Source of the DNA: Blastomonas sp. SL216
Lineage (GTDB): Bacteria; Pseudomonadota; Alphaproteobacteria; Sphingomonadales; Sphingomonadaceae
DNA: 64,000 nt
NCBI GenBank assembly: GCA_026625625.1
Contig: CP113055.1
Coordinates: 1,118,501 to 1,182,500, forward strand
Direction: 5' to 3'
Within the stretch, counting starts at the first letter, position 1. Every line of letters starts with the position of its first letter. This document shows, in pieces, positions 34,750 through 45,135 of the stretch. The notes under the pieces are model-generated. The model was not told the origin of the DNA, ran no database searches, and saw nothing but the letters and a program-made list of their open reading frames with translations. A program made the translations under genes and the position numbers.

Positions 34750-35813
34750 GCCGCACCCTGCCCCGATATGTGACCGAATTTGCAGATCGGCACGGCAAGT
34801 ATCGCCTGCGCTTTCGACGGAAGGGGCAGGCGACACATTATTTTCGCGCCAGCTTTGGCAGCGATGAATTCTGGCAGGAATATGCCGCCTGCCTCAAAGG
34901 TGAGCTTGCGCCCAAGGTGCAGCCCAGCCTGCCCCGCTTCCCCGTCGGTTCGATCGATGACCTGTGCGAGCGGTTCTATCGATCGCCAGGCTGGCAGGGC
35001 ATGACGAAGGAAAGTTCGCGCCGCACATACCGCAGCATCATCGAGCGATTCCGCAAGGCGCATGGCAGCAAGCGCGTGGCGACCGTGAAGGTGGAACACC
35101 TGGACGCGATCCTAGGCAAGATGCGCAGTACGCCGGCGGCCGCGAACAATCTGCGCAAGGTGCTAAAGCGCCTGTTCGCCTATGCCGTGAAACTTGGCTG
35201 GCGGCGCGACAACCCCGCCGAGCTGACGGACGCATTCAAGATCGAGGGCAGCGGCTTCCACGCTTGGACCGAAGCCGAGATCGAGCAATTTCAGGCGCAC
35301 CACCCCATAGGCAGCAAGGCCCGGCTGGCCATGGAGCTGATGCTGTGGACCGGGCAGCGCCGCAGCGACATTATCCAGTTAGGACGCCAGCACGTCGAGG
35401 CAGGCCGAATCCGCATCCGCCAGACCAAGACCGGCGCTGTCGTGCTGGTGCCTATATCCCCCCAGCTGCAACGCGTGCTCGACCGCGTGCCAGCGGGGCA
35501 GCTTTGCTTTCTCGAAACCGAATTCGGCAGACCCTTCACCAGCGCCGGTTTTGGCAACTGGTTTCGCGATCGATGCGACGAAGCGGGCTTGCCGCAGTGC
35601 AGCGCGCACGGCCTGCGCAAAGCGATGAGTCGCCGCCTAGCCGAGAGCGGCGCGACGCATATGCAGGGTAAAGCCGTGACCGGCCATAAGACCGATCGCG
35701 AGTATTCCCGCTATGCCGCGTCAGCCGATCAAGTTGCTATGGCGGACGAGGCGGTGGCTAACGTATCCGCAAAATTCGTGGCTAACCCCGACAAATCAAC
35801 GGAAAACCGTTGA
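34746..35813 (+). CDS. int: tyrosine-type site-specific integrase
   Basis: The 355-residue recombinase has an N-terminal arm-type region, a core-binding SAM-like domain (about 68-155) and a catalytic domain with Arg205 (TGQRRSD), Lys228 (QTKTG), His288 and Arg291 (SAHGLRK), His314 (TGHKT) and the nucleophile Tyr323 (SRYAASADQ). All six residues are present. The gene ends 8 bp from attR, a normal position for an integrase using a tRNA 3' end. Unusually, it is the last gene of the capsid operon rather than having its own promoter region. Confidence 0.96.
   Translation: MSRTLPRYVTEFADRHGKYRLRFRRKGQATHYFRASFGSDEFWQEYAACLKGELAPKVQPSLPRFPVGSIDDLCERFYRSPGWQGMTKESSRRTYRSIIERFRKAHGSKRVATVKVEHLDAILGKMRSTPAAANNLRKVLKRLFAYAVKLGWRRDNPAELTDAFKIEGSGFHAWTEAEIEQFQAHHPIGSKARLAMELMLWTGQRRSDIIQLGRQHVEAGRIRIRQTKTGAVVLVPISPQLQRVLDRVPAGQLCFLETEFGRPFTSAGFGNWFRDRCDEAGLPQCSAHGLRKAMSRRLAESGATHMQGKAVTGHKTDREYSRYAASADQVAMADEAVANVSAKFVANPDKSTENR
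35756..35787. repeat. two GGCTAAC elements near attR
   Basis: GGCTAAC at 35756-35762 and 35780-35787 (24-bp spacing) lie in the 3' end of int, encoding VANV and VANP. They match the three copies near attL. Confidence 0.45.
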
Positions 35814-35815
35814 TT
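35794..35815. terminator. hairpin at the end of int
   Basis: AATCAACGG and CCGTTGATT form a 9-bp stem with an AAAA loop and include the int stop codon. It probably ends the capsid-integrase transcript just before attR, though no T-run follows. Confidence 0.55.
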
Positions 35816-35821
35816 ATGGGC

Positions 35822-35843
35822 GGGGGTGGTGGACAGGGATGGA
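35822..35843. repeat. attR: 22-bp direct repeat, right copy within tRNA-Tyr 3' end
   Basis: Identical to 25917-25938. Seventeen of its bases are the 3' end of the functional tRNA-Tyr gene including CCA; five G residues lie just beyond the tRNA. Confidence 0.92.
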
Positions 35844-35914
35844 TTCGAACCACCGTTCGGCATTACCCGGGCAGATTTACAGTCTGCTGCCTTCAACCAC
35901 TCGGCCACCTGTCC
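35827..35914 (-). tRNA. tRNA-Tyr (anticodon GUA)
   Basis: An 88-nt class II tRNA on the minus strand. Acceptor arms GGACAGG and CCTGTCC pair perfectly, the anticodon stem-loop reads CAGACTGTAAATCTG (anticodon GTA), there is a long variable arm, a GGTTCGAATCC T-arm and encoded CCA. It is the attachment site of the 9.9-kb element and remains intact. Confidence 0.96.
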
Positions 35915-36072
35915 ACGCGCTTAAACCCAGTGCGTTGACCCCTTGGAGGGGGTCGTTCTTGCCGAGAGGCGGTCCCTTGAACAATTCGCGCTTGCCTGTC
36001 AATGGCGACAGGACGAAAAGCTGAAAACTATCAACACCGGCGTTACCCGCGCCCAAGAAAGACATACACACC

Positions 36073-36837
36073 ATGGCAAAACGCGGCGCACGCAACCGGA
36101 ACCGCAAGGCCGGACTCGAGGGCGGCAAGTTTCCGCGATTCTGGGGCACCCATGCCTGCGAGGCCGCGTTCAACAATCCCGAACGACAGATTCGCTGGAT
36201 TCGCGGCACGCGCGAAGCGCTGGCACAATTCGAACTGCCGCAGGGCGTTCCGGTGGAATTCGCCGATGTCGCCGATCTCGCCCGGCTGGTTGCGCGCGAC
36301 GCGCCGCACCAGGGAATCGTGATCGAGGTCGAGCCGCTCGACGACATGCTGCTCGACGATGTGCTGTCGGGCGATCCGCTGCGGCCGCTGGTGGTGCTCG
36401 ATCAGGTGACCGATCCGCACAATGTCGGCGCCATCTTCCGTTCCGCTGCCGCCTTCGATGCCGCCGCGATCATCACGCAGGACCGGCATGCGCCGCCCGA
36501 ATCGGGCACCGTGGCCAAGGCCGCGTCGGGCGCACTGGAAATCGTGCCCTGGGTGCGCGTGGTGAACCTGTCGCGTGCGCTCGAGGAAATGGCCAGCGCC
36601 GGCTATTGGCGCATCGGCCTGGCAGGGGAAGCCGAAGACACGCTGGCGCAGGCGCTGGGCAGCGGCCCGGTCGCGCTGGTGCTGGGCGCGGAAGGCGAAG
36701 GCCTTCGCCATAATGTTGCGGGGCATTGCGACGCCCTTGCCCGGCTGCCGATCAGCAGCGCTATGGAAAGTCTCAATGTGTCGAACGCAGCAGCAATTTC
36801 GCTCTATGCGATTCGGATGGACCGGGGAGAAGGCTGA
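36073..36837 (+). CDS. rlmB: SpoU/TrmH-family rRNA 2'-O-methyltransferase (RlmB-like)
   Basis: The 254-residue protein has an N-terminal RNA-binding region (FWGTHACEAAFNNPER) and a SPOUT knot domain with VLDQVTDPHNVGAIFRSA (motif 1), LVLGAEGEGL (motif 2) and MESLNVSNAAAISLY (motif 3). RlmB methylates the ribose of G2251 in 23S rRNA; specificity is inferred. Its stop shares one base with the next ATG (TGATG). Confidence 0.92.
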   Translation: MAKRGARNRNRKAGLEGGKFPRFWGTHACEAAFNNPERQIRWIRGTREALAQFELPQGVPVEFADVADLARLVARDAPHQGIVIEVEPLDDMLLDDVLSGDPLRPLVVLDQVTDPHNVGAIFRSAAAFDAAAIITQDRHAPPESGTVAKAASGALEIVPWVRVVNLSRALEEMASAGYWRIGLAGEAEDTLAQALGSGPVALVLGAEGEGLRHNVAGHCDALARLPISSAMESLNVSNAAAISLYAIRMDRGEG

Positions 36838-37805
36838 TGCGCATGCGGGGGCAAATCGGATTGCGGATCATCGCGGTGGCAGCGGCCGCCTGCATGCTCA
36901 CCGGCTGTCTGTTATCGCCGGGCAAGTTCACCGCGGACATGACAGTGATGCGCGGCGGCGGGTTCAGCTTCGCCTACAAGGGCGAGATCCATCTGCTGGG
37001 CCTGTCGCAACTGATCGCGATGGGCGCAGCGCTCGATGACAAGGACGCAGAGTTCACCCCGAGCCACTGCTATGGCGAACCTGCCGAGGTCGACGCAGCG
37101 GTGCTGAAGACGGCCGTCGTGCAGGAAGAACAGGAAGAGCAAGGCGAAGGCTGGGCCGAGGAGGCGCTCGAGCGCGAGTGCACGACGGCCGAGATCGAAA
37201 CGCAGAAGGAAGCCTGGGAAGAAGGGCGCGCCGCCAAAAAGGCAGAGGACGCGCGCAACATCGAACTGGTCAAGGCGCTGCTCGGCGGCATCGACCCCAC
37301 CTCCCCCGATGCGATCGACGAGTTCATCGTGCGGATCAAGAAGCAGAAGGGCTGGCGCGAGGTGGTGCACAAGGGCGACGGCCTGTTCAGCGTCGATTAT
37401 GCCATATCGGGCCGCATCGACCAGGATTACAGCTTCCCCACGCTGGAGAAGGTGCAGGGCATCACGCCGTTCATCGTCGCTACGGCGCGGACCAACAACG
37501 CGGTGCGCATCGATGCGCCGGCCTTTGCGGCAGGCGGACAGAGCAGCTTCATGGGCGGCAACATGGGCGGCCTGATGTCGATCTTCCAGGCAGTGGGCGC
37601 AGCGGGCAGCAGCGAGGAAGCCAAGGTCTTCGCCAACCTGCCCAAGCCCGACGGCGTGTTCATCATCCGCACCGATGGCGAAATTCTGACCAACAATACC
37701 GAGGACGGCCCCGGTGTTGCGGGCGCCATGCGCGTGCTCGAATGGAAGGTCAACGCCCGCCGCGACCGCGCGCCCGAGGCGCTCATCTCGCTCAACCCGG
37801 CCTGA
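36837..37805 (+). CDS. lipoprotein of unknown function, paralog A
   Basis: The 322-residue product has a lipoprotein signal (RIIAVAAAACMLTGC; lipobox LTGC) and then LLSPGKFTADMTVMRGGGFSFAYKGEI. It shares its start (LTGCLLSPGKF) and the late motif ILTNNTEDGP with the next gene, so the two are tandem paralogs. The middle is rich in Glu/Lys with a probable coiled coil (EEQEEQGEGWAEEALERECTTAEIETQKE split by Cys). No named family. It likely sits in a periplasm-facing membrane leaflet. Confidence 0.8.
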   Translation: MRMRGQIGLRIIAVAAAACMLTGCLLSPGKFTADMTVMRGGGFSFAYKGEIHLLGLSQLIAMGAALDDKDAEFTPSHCYGEPAEVDAAVLKTAVVQEEQEEQGEGWAEEALERECTTAEIETQKEAWEEGRAAKKAEDARNIELVKALLGGIDPTSPDAIDEFIVRIKKQKGWREVVHKGDGLFSVDYAISGRIDQDYSFPTLEKVQGITPFIVATARTNNAVRIDAPAFAAGGQSSFMGGNMGGLMSIFQAVGAAGSSEEAKVFANLPKPDGVFIIRTDGEILTNNTEDGPGVAGAMRVLEWKVNARRDRAPEALISLNPA

Positions 37806-37855
37806 CACAGGCTGCATACCGGACCAAACGGGTCGCACCTCGAAAGGACCGAGAC

Positions 37856-38662
37856 ATGAAGATGATACGCCTGATCGCCGCGTTGGCGATACCCCTGCTG
37901 CTGACGGGCTGCCTGCTGTCGCCCGGCAAGTTCAATTCCACGCTGGACCTCAAGCGTGATGGCAGTTTCACCTTTACCTATGTCGGCGAAATCGTGGTGA
38001 GTGACCTGTCGCCGCCGCCTGCCGAGTTCTCGGCGAGCCCGTGTTTCAGCGACGAGACCGGCGACGAGCGCGAATGCACCGAGGAGGAACTCGCCCAGCA
38101 GCGCAAGGACTTTGACGAGGCCCAGGCCGCGAACAATGGCGATGCTGGCATGGCGGCCAGCGCGATGGGCGGCGAAATGGGCGGGCTGGGCAGCGATGAA
38201 GGCATCGCCGAACTGGTCGAGCAGCTCAAGAAGCAGGAAGGCTGGAAGAAGGTCAGCTATCGCGGCAATCGCATCATCGATGTCGAATATGCGATCACCG
38301 GCACCAATGCACATGGCTTTGCCTTCCCGCTGGTCGATGGCGGCGCTGCGATCATGCCGTTCGTCACCATAATCAAGCGCAAGGATGGCAGCGTGAAGGT
38401 ATCGGCACCGGCTTATTCGGGCGAGGCTCCCGGCGGCGAGATGGCTGCGCTGGGCGCGATGGCGGGCGCCGGTGACGCCAAGGGCAAGGCGGCACAGCCC
38501 AAGCCCGAAGGCAGTTTCACCATCTCCACCGATGGCCGCATTCTGACCAACAACACCGAAGACGGCCCGACCACGGCCGGAGCGACCTCCACCCTCAAAT
38601 GGGTGGTCAACAGCCGCCTGCCGAAGGGCCCCGAGGCCCTGATCGGGCTTGCCGGTCAATAA
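37856..38662 (+). CDS. lipoprotein of unknown function, paralog B
   Basis: The 268-residue product has signal RLIAALAIPLLLTGC (lipobox LTGC), then LLSPGKFNSTLDLKRDGSFTFTYVGEI and the late ILTNNTEDGP motif shared with the gene just upstream. Between them lies a charged stretch (ECTEEELAQQRKDFDEAQAA) and a conserved KKQEGWKKVSYRGN segment that corresponds to KKQKGWREVVHKGD in paralog A. The duplication appears old, given moderate identity outside these motifs. The function is unknown. Confidence 0.8.
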   Translation: MKMIRLIAALAIPLLLTGCLLSPGKFNSTLDLKRDGSFTFTYVGEIVVSDLSPPPAEFSASPCFSDETGDERECTEEELAQQRKDFDEAQAANNGDAGMAASAMGGEMGGLGSDEGIAELVEQLKKQEGWKKVSYRGNRIIDVEYAITGTNAHGFAFPLVDGGAAIMPFVTIIKRKDGSVKVSAPAYSGEAPGGEMAALGAMAGAGDAKGKAAQPKPEGSFTISTDGRILTNNTEDGPTTAGATSTLKWVVNSRLPKGPEALIGLAGQ

Positions 38663-38684
38663 CCCATCGCGTAGCGGTCCGCGC

Positions 38685-39308
38685 ATGAGCGGACCGCGAC
38701 ACGCAATCCTGGCGCTGGCGGCGCTGGCCATTTTCGCAACATCGGGATGCATCGAGCGTCCCGACGAGGAAATGCTGCGCCCGCCACCCCAGATCACCCG
38801 GGCACTCGAGGCACTGGGCAATCGCTCCGCCGGACAGATCGTGCAGGAGGCTCGCAGGGGTTCGGAGCAGCTGGCGCGCCGCTCGGCCACGCTGACGGCC
38901 CCTGTCCTGGCCCGCGCAATCCGCCATGGCGAGGCGCAGGCGGTGCGTGCAGGTGCCAAGCCGATACCGCCCGCCATGCAGCAGCTGCTCGCCCCCTATT
39001 TCAAGCGCGACACGCTTGCATCGACGCGCTGGACGGTGGGCACAGGCCGGGTGGACCTGGGAACCATCGTCACCGAGCAGTTCATGGATGAAGGCGCGGT
39101 GGCGCTCAACCGTCAGGTCGTGTTCTCCAGCGCGCGGCTGACCGAGAATGTGTGGATGTGGGCGCATGAACTCGCCCATGTAGAGCAGTATCGCCGCATG
39201 GGCATCGACCGCTTTGCTGCGGCCTATGTTGCAGACTGGCGTGCAATAGAACGCGAAGCCTCCGAGCGCGCCGACAAGGTCACTGCCGCTATCCGCAAAT
39301 CGGGCTGA
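38685..39308 (+). CDS. lipoprotein with HELAH zincin-like motif
   Basis: The 207-residue product has a lipoprotein signal (ILALAALAIFATSGC) and a C-terminal WAHELAHVEQYRRMGIDRFAAAYVADW stretch (motif near residue 161-165), followed by EREASERAD. HExxH plus a downstream Glu in an EAxxxAD context resembles the DUF4157/eCIS-core-type putative metallopeptidase domain. Catalysis is unproven. Its RBS region overlaps the preceding lipoprotein's end, so the three lipoprotein genes may share a transcript with rlmB. Confidence 0.75.
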   Translation: MSGPRHAILALAALAIFATSGCIERPDEEMLRPPPQITRALEALGNRSAGQIVQEARRGSEQLARRSATLTAPVLARAIRHGEAQAVRAGAKPIPPAMQQLLAPYFKRDTLASTRWTVGTGRVDLGTIVTEQFMDEGAVALNRQVVFSSARLTENVWMWAHELAHVEQYRRMGIDRFAAAYVADWRAIEREASERADKVTAAIRKSG

Positions 39309-39324
39309 GGCCCGTTTGGCGAAA

Positions 39325-39357
39325 CAAAAAAGGCGGCGCTGTGGGCGCCGCCTTTTC
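39325..39357. terminator. intrinsic terminator (bidirectional) between lipoprotein and HU genes
   Basis: GGCGGCGC (39332-39339) and GCGCCGCC (39345-39352) form an 8-bp GC stem flanked by an A-run (CAAAAAA) and TTTT, the classic form of a bidirectional rho-independent terminator. It serves the rightward lipoprotein genes and the leftward HU gene. Confidence 0.85.
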
Positions 39358-39452
39358 CATGTATCTAGCATATCAACCGGGGAGGGTAATATTGCGACCC
39401 CTGCCCGCTCAAAGCATGCGTCTCGCCCGCCCTGCCGGACGGGCGCAAGCGA

Positions 39453-39725
39453 TCAGTTGACCGCGTCCTTAAGGCCCTTGCCGGCCTTGAACTTGGGCTG
39501 GGTCGAGGCCTTGATTTCCATCTTTTCGCCGGTGCGCGGGTTGCGGCCGGTCGATGCCTTGCGCTTGCTCACCGAAAACGTCCCGAAGCCGACGAGACGC
39601 ACTTCGCTGCCCTTGGCAAGTGCACCACTGATCGAATCGAACACGGCTTCCACCGCCTTGCTTGCATCTGCCTTGGTGATACCGGCCTGTTCGGAAACAG
39701 CCGAGATAAGATCGTTCTTGTTCAT
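39453..39725 (-). CDS. hup: HU-family DNA-binding protein
   Basis: The 90-residue protein has the HU pattern: MNKNDLISAVSEQAGITKADA, VRLVGFGTFSVSKRKA and GRNPRTGEKMEI with the DNA-intercalating NP pair in the beta arm. It bends and compacts DNA. The gene lies downstream of lon on the same strand, separated by 188 bp, a common lon-hup order. Confidence 0.96.
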   Translation of the reverse strand: MNKNDLISAVSEQAGITKADASKAVEAVFDSISGALAKGSEVRLVGFGTFSVSKRKASTGRNPRTGEKMEIKASTQPKFKAGKGLKDAVN

Positions 39726-39913
39726 GCCGTGGGAACCCCCTGATTTTTGTTGAATATTGCTGAATCGCGGCTTTGAGGGGGTTAAGTAAGGACCGATTTT
39801 ATCTCACTGTCAAAGGGAAAAGCGCGCAATTCCGGGCGTTTTGTCGCAATGTTACCGTAATGCGACCTCGGTTGCGCGCTCTCCCAACAGATGCTGCAGT
39901 GCATCATTACTTC

Positions 39914-42310
<2,397 letters not shown>

Positions 42311-42431
42311 GGTCAATTCGGTTCAATCCATCTGGGGTTGGTCACCGGACGTCCGGTGGCATCTCGCCGGCTTATATGGTTGCCGGGTCTATCCACGACA
42401 AGCGATCCTGCACCCACCCAGGTTAACGCAT

Positions 42432-42767
42432 TCAGAACGGCAGCTTGAATCCTGCCGGTAGCGGCAGGCCCTGGGCCATCTTGCTCATCTCTTCCTCGCT
42501 GGCACGATCCGCCTTGGTACGCGCGTCGTTGAACGCTGCAGCGATCAGGTCTTCCAGCATCTGCTTGTCGGCCGGCACCATCAGGCTGTCGTCGATTGAC
42601 ACGCCCAGGATGCGGCCCTTGGCGGTCGCGCGAACCTTGACCAGGCCGCCGCCCGCCGCGCCTTCGACCTCGATCGATTCCAGCTTGGCCTGCGCCTCAT
42701 TCATCTGGCGCTGGACGGTCTGGGCCGCTTCCTGCGCGGCCGCCATCATCTCTTCCATGCTTTTCAT
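42432..42767 (-). CDS. YbaB/EbfC nucleoid-associated protein
   Basis: The 111-residue protein has the YbaB pattern: MEEMMAAAQEAAQTVQRQM helix, VEGAAGGGLVKVRATAKG and DLIAAAFNDARTKAD. YbaB proteins bind DNA as tweezers-like dimers. It is translationally coupled to dnaX by a 4-bp overlap, the widespread dnaX-ybaB arrangement; the usual third gene recR is absent here, with lon following instead. Confidence 0.93.
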   Translation of the reverse strand: MKSMEEMMAAAQEAAQTVQRQMNEAQAKLESIEVEGAAGGGLVKVRATAKGRILGVSIDDSLMVPADKQMLEDLIAAAFNDARTKADRASEEEMSKMAQGLPLPAGFKLPF

Positions 42768-44557
42768 GCCTTGGCACTCCGTGTTGGCAGGGTTTCCTCT
42801 CCATGTGGGGAGATTTCCGCCGCAGTCCAGTCTATTTCCGCATCGGGAAAGGCCGCTTGCGTGGCCTTGACCAGCGGGTGGTTGAGGATTTCATCGCGCA
42901 TCGCCTCTTCGGCGCGCTTCTCCTGCTCGGCCAGGCTCGGCTGGGCCTCGCCCTCGCCGCGTTCGATCTCCCAGCGCCGCCCGGTGATCGCCATCAGCGC
43001 CTCGCGCAGCAAAGGCACATAATCGTCGCGGCCCGTGGCGGACTGGTAGATCAGCCGGTCCTCGCCCAGCTCGATCAGCCGCATGTCGGTCTTGACCTGC
43101 GCCGCGATCAGCCATTTGTTGGCGTGGTCGAGCATGTCGACCAGATCGGCAATGCTGCGCGGAGTATCGGGAACCTGGGCCGCGACAAGCTCTGCCGGTG
43201 CCGCATTCCAGGGCGGGCTTTCCTCGGCGTGCGGCGCTGCGGGCGGCGGCGTCTCGACCGGCGCGGGCGCAGAGACGGGCGTGCCAGCAGGCGCATCGGC
43301 GAGCCTGCGGGCGAGAGTACCGGGATCGGGCAGCGTCGCCGCATAGAGCGCGCGCAGCAGCGCCATCTCGCACGCCTCGCGCGGGACAGGCGCGCTCTCG
43401 ATCTCGTCATGGCCCTTCAGCAGCAGCTGCCACAGCCGGTGCAGGCTGGCATGGCCAAGCTTGCCCGCCCAATCAGCGAGCGCTGCGCGATCTTCCTCGC
43501 CATGCACGGTGCGCACGCGGCCTGCCGACTTGTGCAGCGTGATCGCATGGACCATCGCCAGCAACCCGCGCATCACGCTGACCGGATCGACACCCAGGCT
43601 GTGCTGCGCGTCGAGATCGACCAGCATCGCATCGGCATCGCCGGCGATCAGATGCGCGAACAGCCGCCGCATCGCGCCGCGATCCGACAGGCCGAGCATG
43701 CTGCGCACCTGTTCGGTGCGCACGGCAGGCGCGCCCTCGCCCGCATCACCGCCGAGGTCAGCATGGGCAATCGCCTGGTCGAGGATCGACAGGCCATCGC
43801 GCACCGATCCTTCGGCAGCATCGGCGATCATCGCCAGCGCATCGGCCTCTGCCGTAATCGCTTCCTTGACGCAGATCTCGGCAAAATGGCTGGCGAGCAG
43901 TTCGGACGGAATGCGCTTCAGGTCAAACCGCTGGCAACGCGACAGCACAGTGATCGGCACCTTGTTCACCTCGGTCGTGGCGAACAGGAACTTCACATGC
44001 GGCGGCGGCTCTTCCAGCGTCTTGAGCAGGCCGTTCCACGCCTGTTTCGACAGCATGTGCGCTTCGTCGATGATATACATCTTGTAGCGCGCGGATACGG
44101 CGGCATAGCGCACCGCTTCGGTAATCTCGCGGACATCGTCGATGCCGGTATGGCTGGCGGCGTCCATCTCGATCACGTCGATATGGCGGCCTTCGGCGAT
44201 GGCAACACACGGTTCGCATATTCCGCAGGGCGAGATGGTCGGGCCGCCCTGCCCGTCCGGGCCGATGCAGTTCAAGGCCTTGGCGATCAACCGCGCGGTC
44301 GAGGTCTTGCCCACCCCGCGCACCCCGGTCATCAGGAACGCATGCGCCAGCCGCTCGCGCCGGATCGCATTGCCCAGCGTCTGCACCATCGCATCCTGGC
44401 CGATCAGTTCGGCAAAGGTCTGCGGGCGATATTTACGCGCGAGTACGCGATAGGCCTGGCCAGTCGCGGCTGGTGCAGCCGCGGGCGGCAGGTCCAGCCC
44501 CAGCCCGGGCATGTCTGCCGCATCATTATCCAAGTCTTGGGGCCGGGAATCGTCCAT
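42764..44557 (-). CDS. dnaX: DNA polymerase III subunit gamma/tau
   Basis: The 597-residue protein has a clamp-loader AAA+ domain: YRVLARKYRPQTFAELIGQ, Walker A GVRGVGKTS (near 80), a four-Cys zinc site (LNC...SPCGICEPC), DEAHMLS and the sensor motif SRCQRFDLKR. A Pro/Ala-rich linker and C-terminal tau-like region follow. I see no obvious slippery frameshift site, but did not check it exhaustively. The SRP RNA gene lies upstream. Confidence 0.96.
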   Translation of the reverse strand: MDDSRPQDLDNDAADMPGLGLDLPPAAAPAATGQAYRVLARKYRPQTFAELIGQDAMVQTLGNAIRRERLAHAFLMTGVRGVGKTSTARLIAKALNCIGPDGQGGPTISPCGICEPCVAIAEGRHIDVIEMDAASHTGIDDVREITEAVRYAAVSARYKMYIIDEAHMLSKQAWNGLLKTLEEPPPHVKFLFATTEVNKVPITVLSRCQRFDLKRIPSELLASHFAEICVKEAITAEADALAMIADAAEGSVRDGLSILDQAIAHADLGGDAGEGAPAVRTEQVRSMLGLSDRGAMRRLFAHLIAGDADAMLVDLDAQHSLGVDPVSVMRGLLAMVHAITLHKSAGRVRTVHGEEDRAALADWAGKLGHASLHRLWQLLLKGHDEIESAPVPREACEMALLRALYAATLPDPGTLARRLADAPAGTPVSAPAPVETPPPAAPHAEESPPWNAAPAELVAAQVPDTPRSIADLVDMLDHANKWLIAAQVKTDMRLIELGEDRLIYQSATGRDDYVPLLREALMAITGRRWEIERGEGEAQPSLAEQEKRAEEAMRDEILNHPLVKATQAAFPDAEIDWTAAEISPHGEETLPTRSAKA

Positions 44558-44650
44558 GCAATGCTGATTAGCCGCTGGCGCGCGCGGATGGAAATGAAAC
44601 CGCCAGCCTGTTCAAAACGGGCGGCAGTTGATCGGCGCGGTGATAAGGGA

Positions 44651-44748
44651 TGGTAGGAGCCGGACGACCCGCGGCGAAAATCGTTGTGGCTGCTTCCTTC
44701 CGGACCTGACCAGATTGGCGACGGCTACGTCCGCCCGACTCCCGAGCG
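44651..44748 (-). ncRNA. ffs: signal recognition particle RNA (4.5S, small bacterial type)
   Basis: On the minus strand the conserved tip GGTCAGGTCCGGAAGGAAGC (44692-44711) forms the SRP domain IV tetraloop and symmetric loop bound by Ffh. Flanking segments (GGAGTCGGGCGGACG side and CGTCCGGCTCC side) pair to form the long stem. Ends are approximate. It lies between the ferredoxin gene and dnaX. Confidence 0.9.
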
Positions 44749-44796
44749 CCATATGGCGAGTTGATGACAGAAAAGCAAGCAGGGCTGAAAACGCCG

Positions 44797-45132
44797 TCAC
44801 ACGCCCTGCATGTCGTAGCTTTCGGCGGGGACCCGGCAGGTCAGGCTGCCCCATTCCTCCCGCAGGAATATCTGGCACGACAGGCGGGAAGTGCGAGTCA
44901 CCGCGACCGCGAGGTCCAGCATGTCCTCTTCCATCTCGACCGGATCGGGCAGCTTGGCGAAATCGGCAGGATCGATGATCAGATGGCAGGTCGAGCAGGC
45001 CATCTGCCCCTCGCACGTCCCTTCGAGCGGCTGGCCGTTGGCCTGCGCGACATCGAGCAGCCGGTCGCCCTCCTTGGCCTGAACCGTCTGGCGGCTCTTG
45101 CCGTCCGCGCTGATGAACGTCACCTCGACCAT
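44797..45132 (-). CDS. 2Fe-2S ferredoxin (adrenodoxin/Isc-type)
   Basis: The 111-residue protein has the adrenodoxin-type cluster motif C-x5-C-x2-C as CEGQMACSTC (residues about 40-49) and the fourth Cys in RLSCQI near 84. Such ferredoxins deliver electrons for Fe-S cluster assembly or P450s. It lies three bases downstream of the tandem cysteine desulfurases, which supports a role in Fe-S cluster assembly. Confidence 0.93.
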   Translation of the reverse strand: MVEVTFISADGKSRQTVQAKEGDRLLDVAQANGQPLEGTCEGQMACSTCHLIIDPADFAKLPDPVEMEEDMLDLAVAVTRTSRLSCQIFLREEWGSLTCRVPAESYDMQGV

Positions 45133-45135
45133 CGA

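Larger units (their letters stand above)
25917..35843. mobile_element. 9.9-kb tRNA-Tyr-integrated, tail-less phage-derived element (putative capsid-forming satellite)
   Basis: The element is bounded by 22-bp direct repeats, with an integrase directly beside the right one. Gene content in order: S26-like protein, HNH nuclease, large terminase, an RHH repressor (minus), a small acidic protein, a MerR-like regulator, a repeat-bearing protein, HK97 major capsid, prohead protease, portal, a 62-residue protein, integrase. No tail, tape-measure, connector, small terminase, lysis, primase or helicase gene is recognised. All open frames are full length and several overlap by 1-8 bp, arguing against decay. 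Size and content fit a satellite making its own head and borrowing tails, but a reduced prophage is the main alternative. Confidence 0.85.

Noticed and set aside
42803-44656. 617-codon open frame antisense to dnaX
   Set aside because: It is a high-GC shadow frame. dnaX on the other strand has complete motifs, and the antisense product has no recognisable domain.
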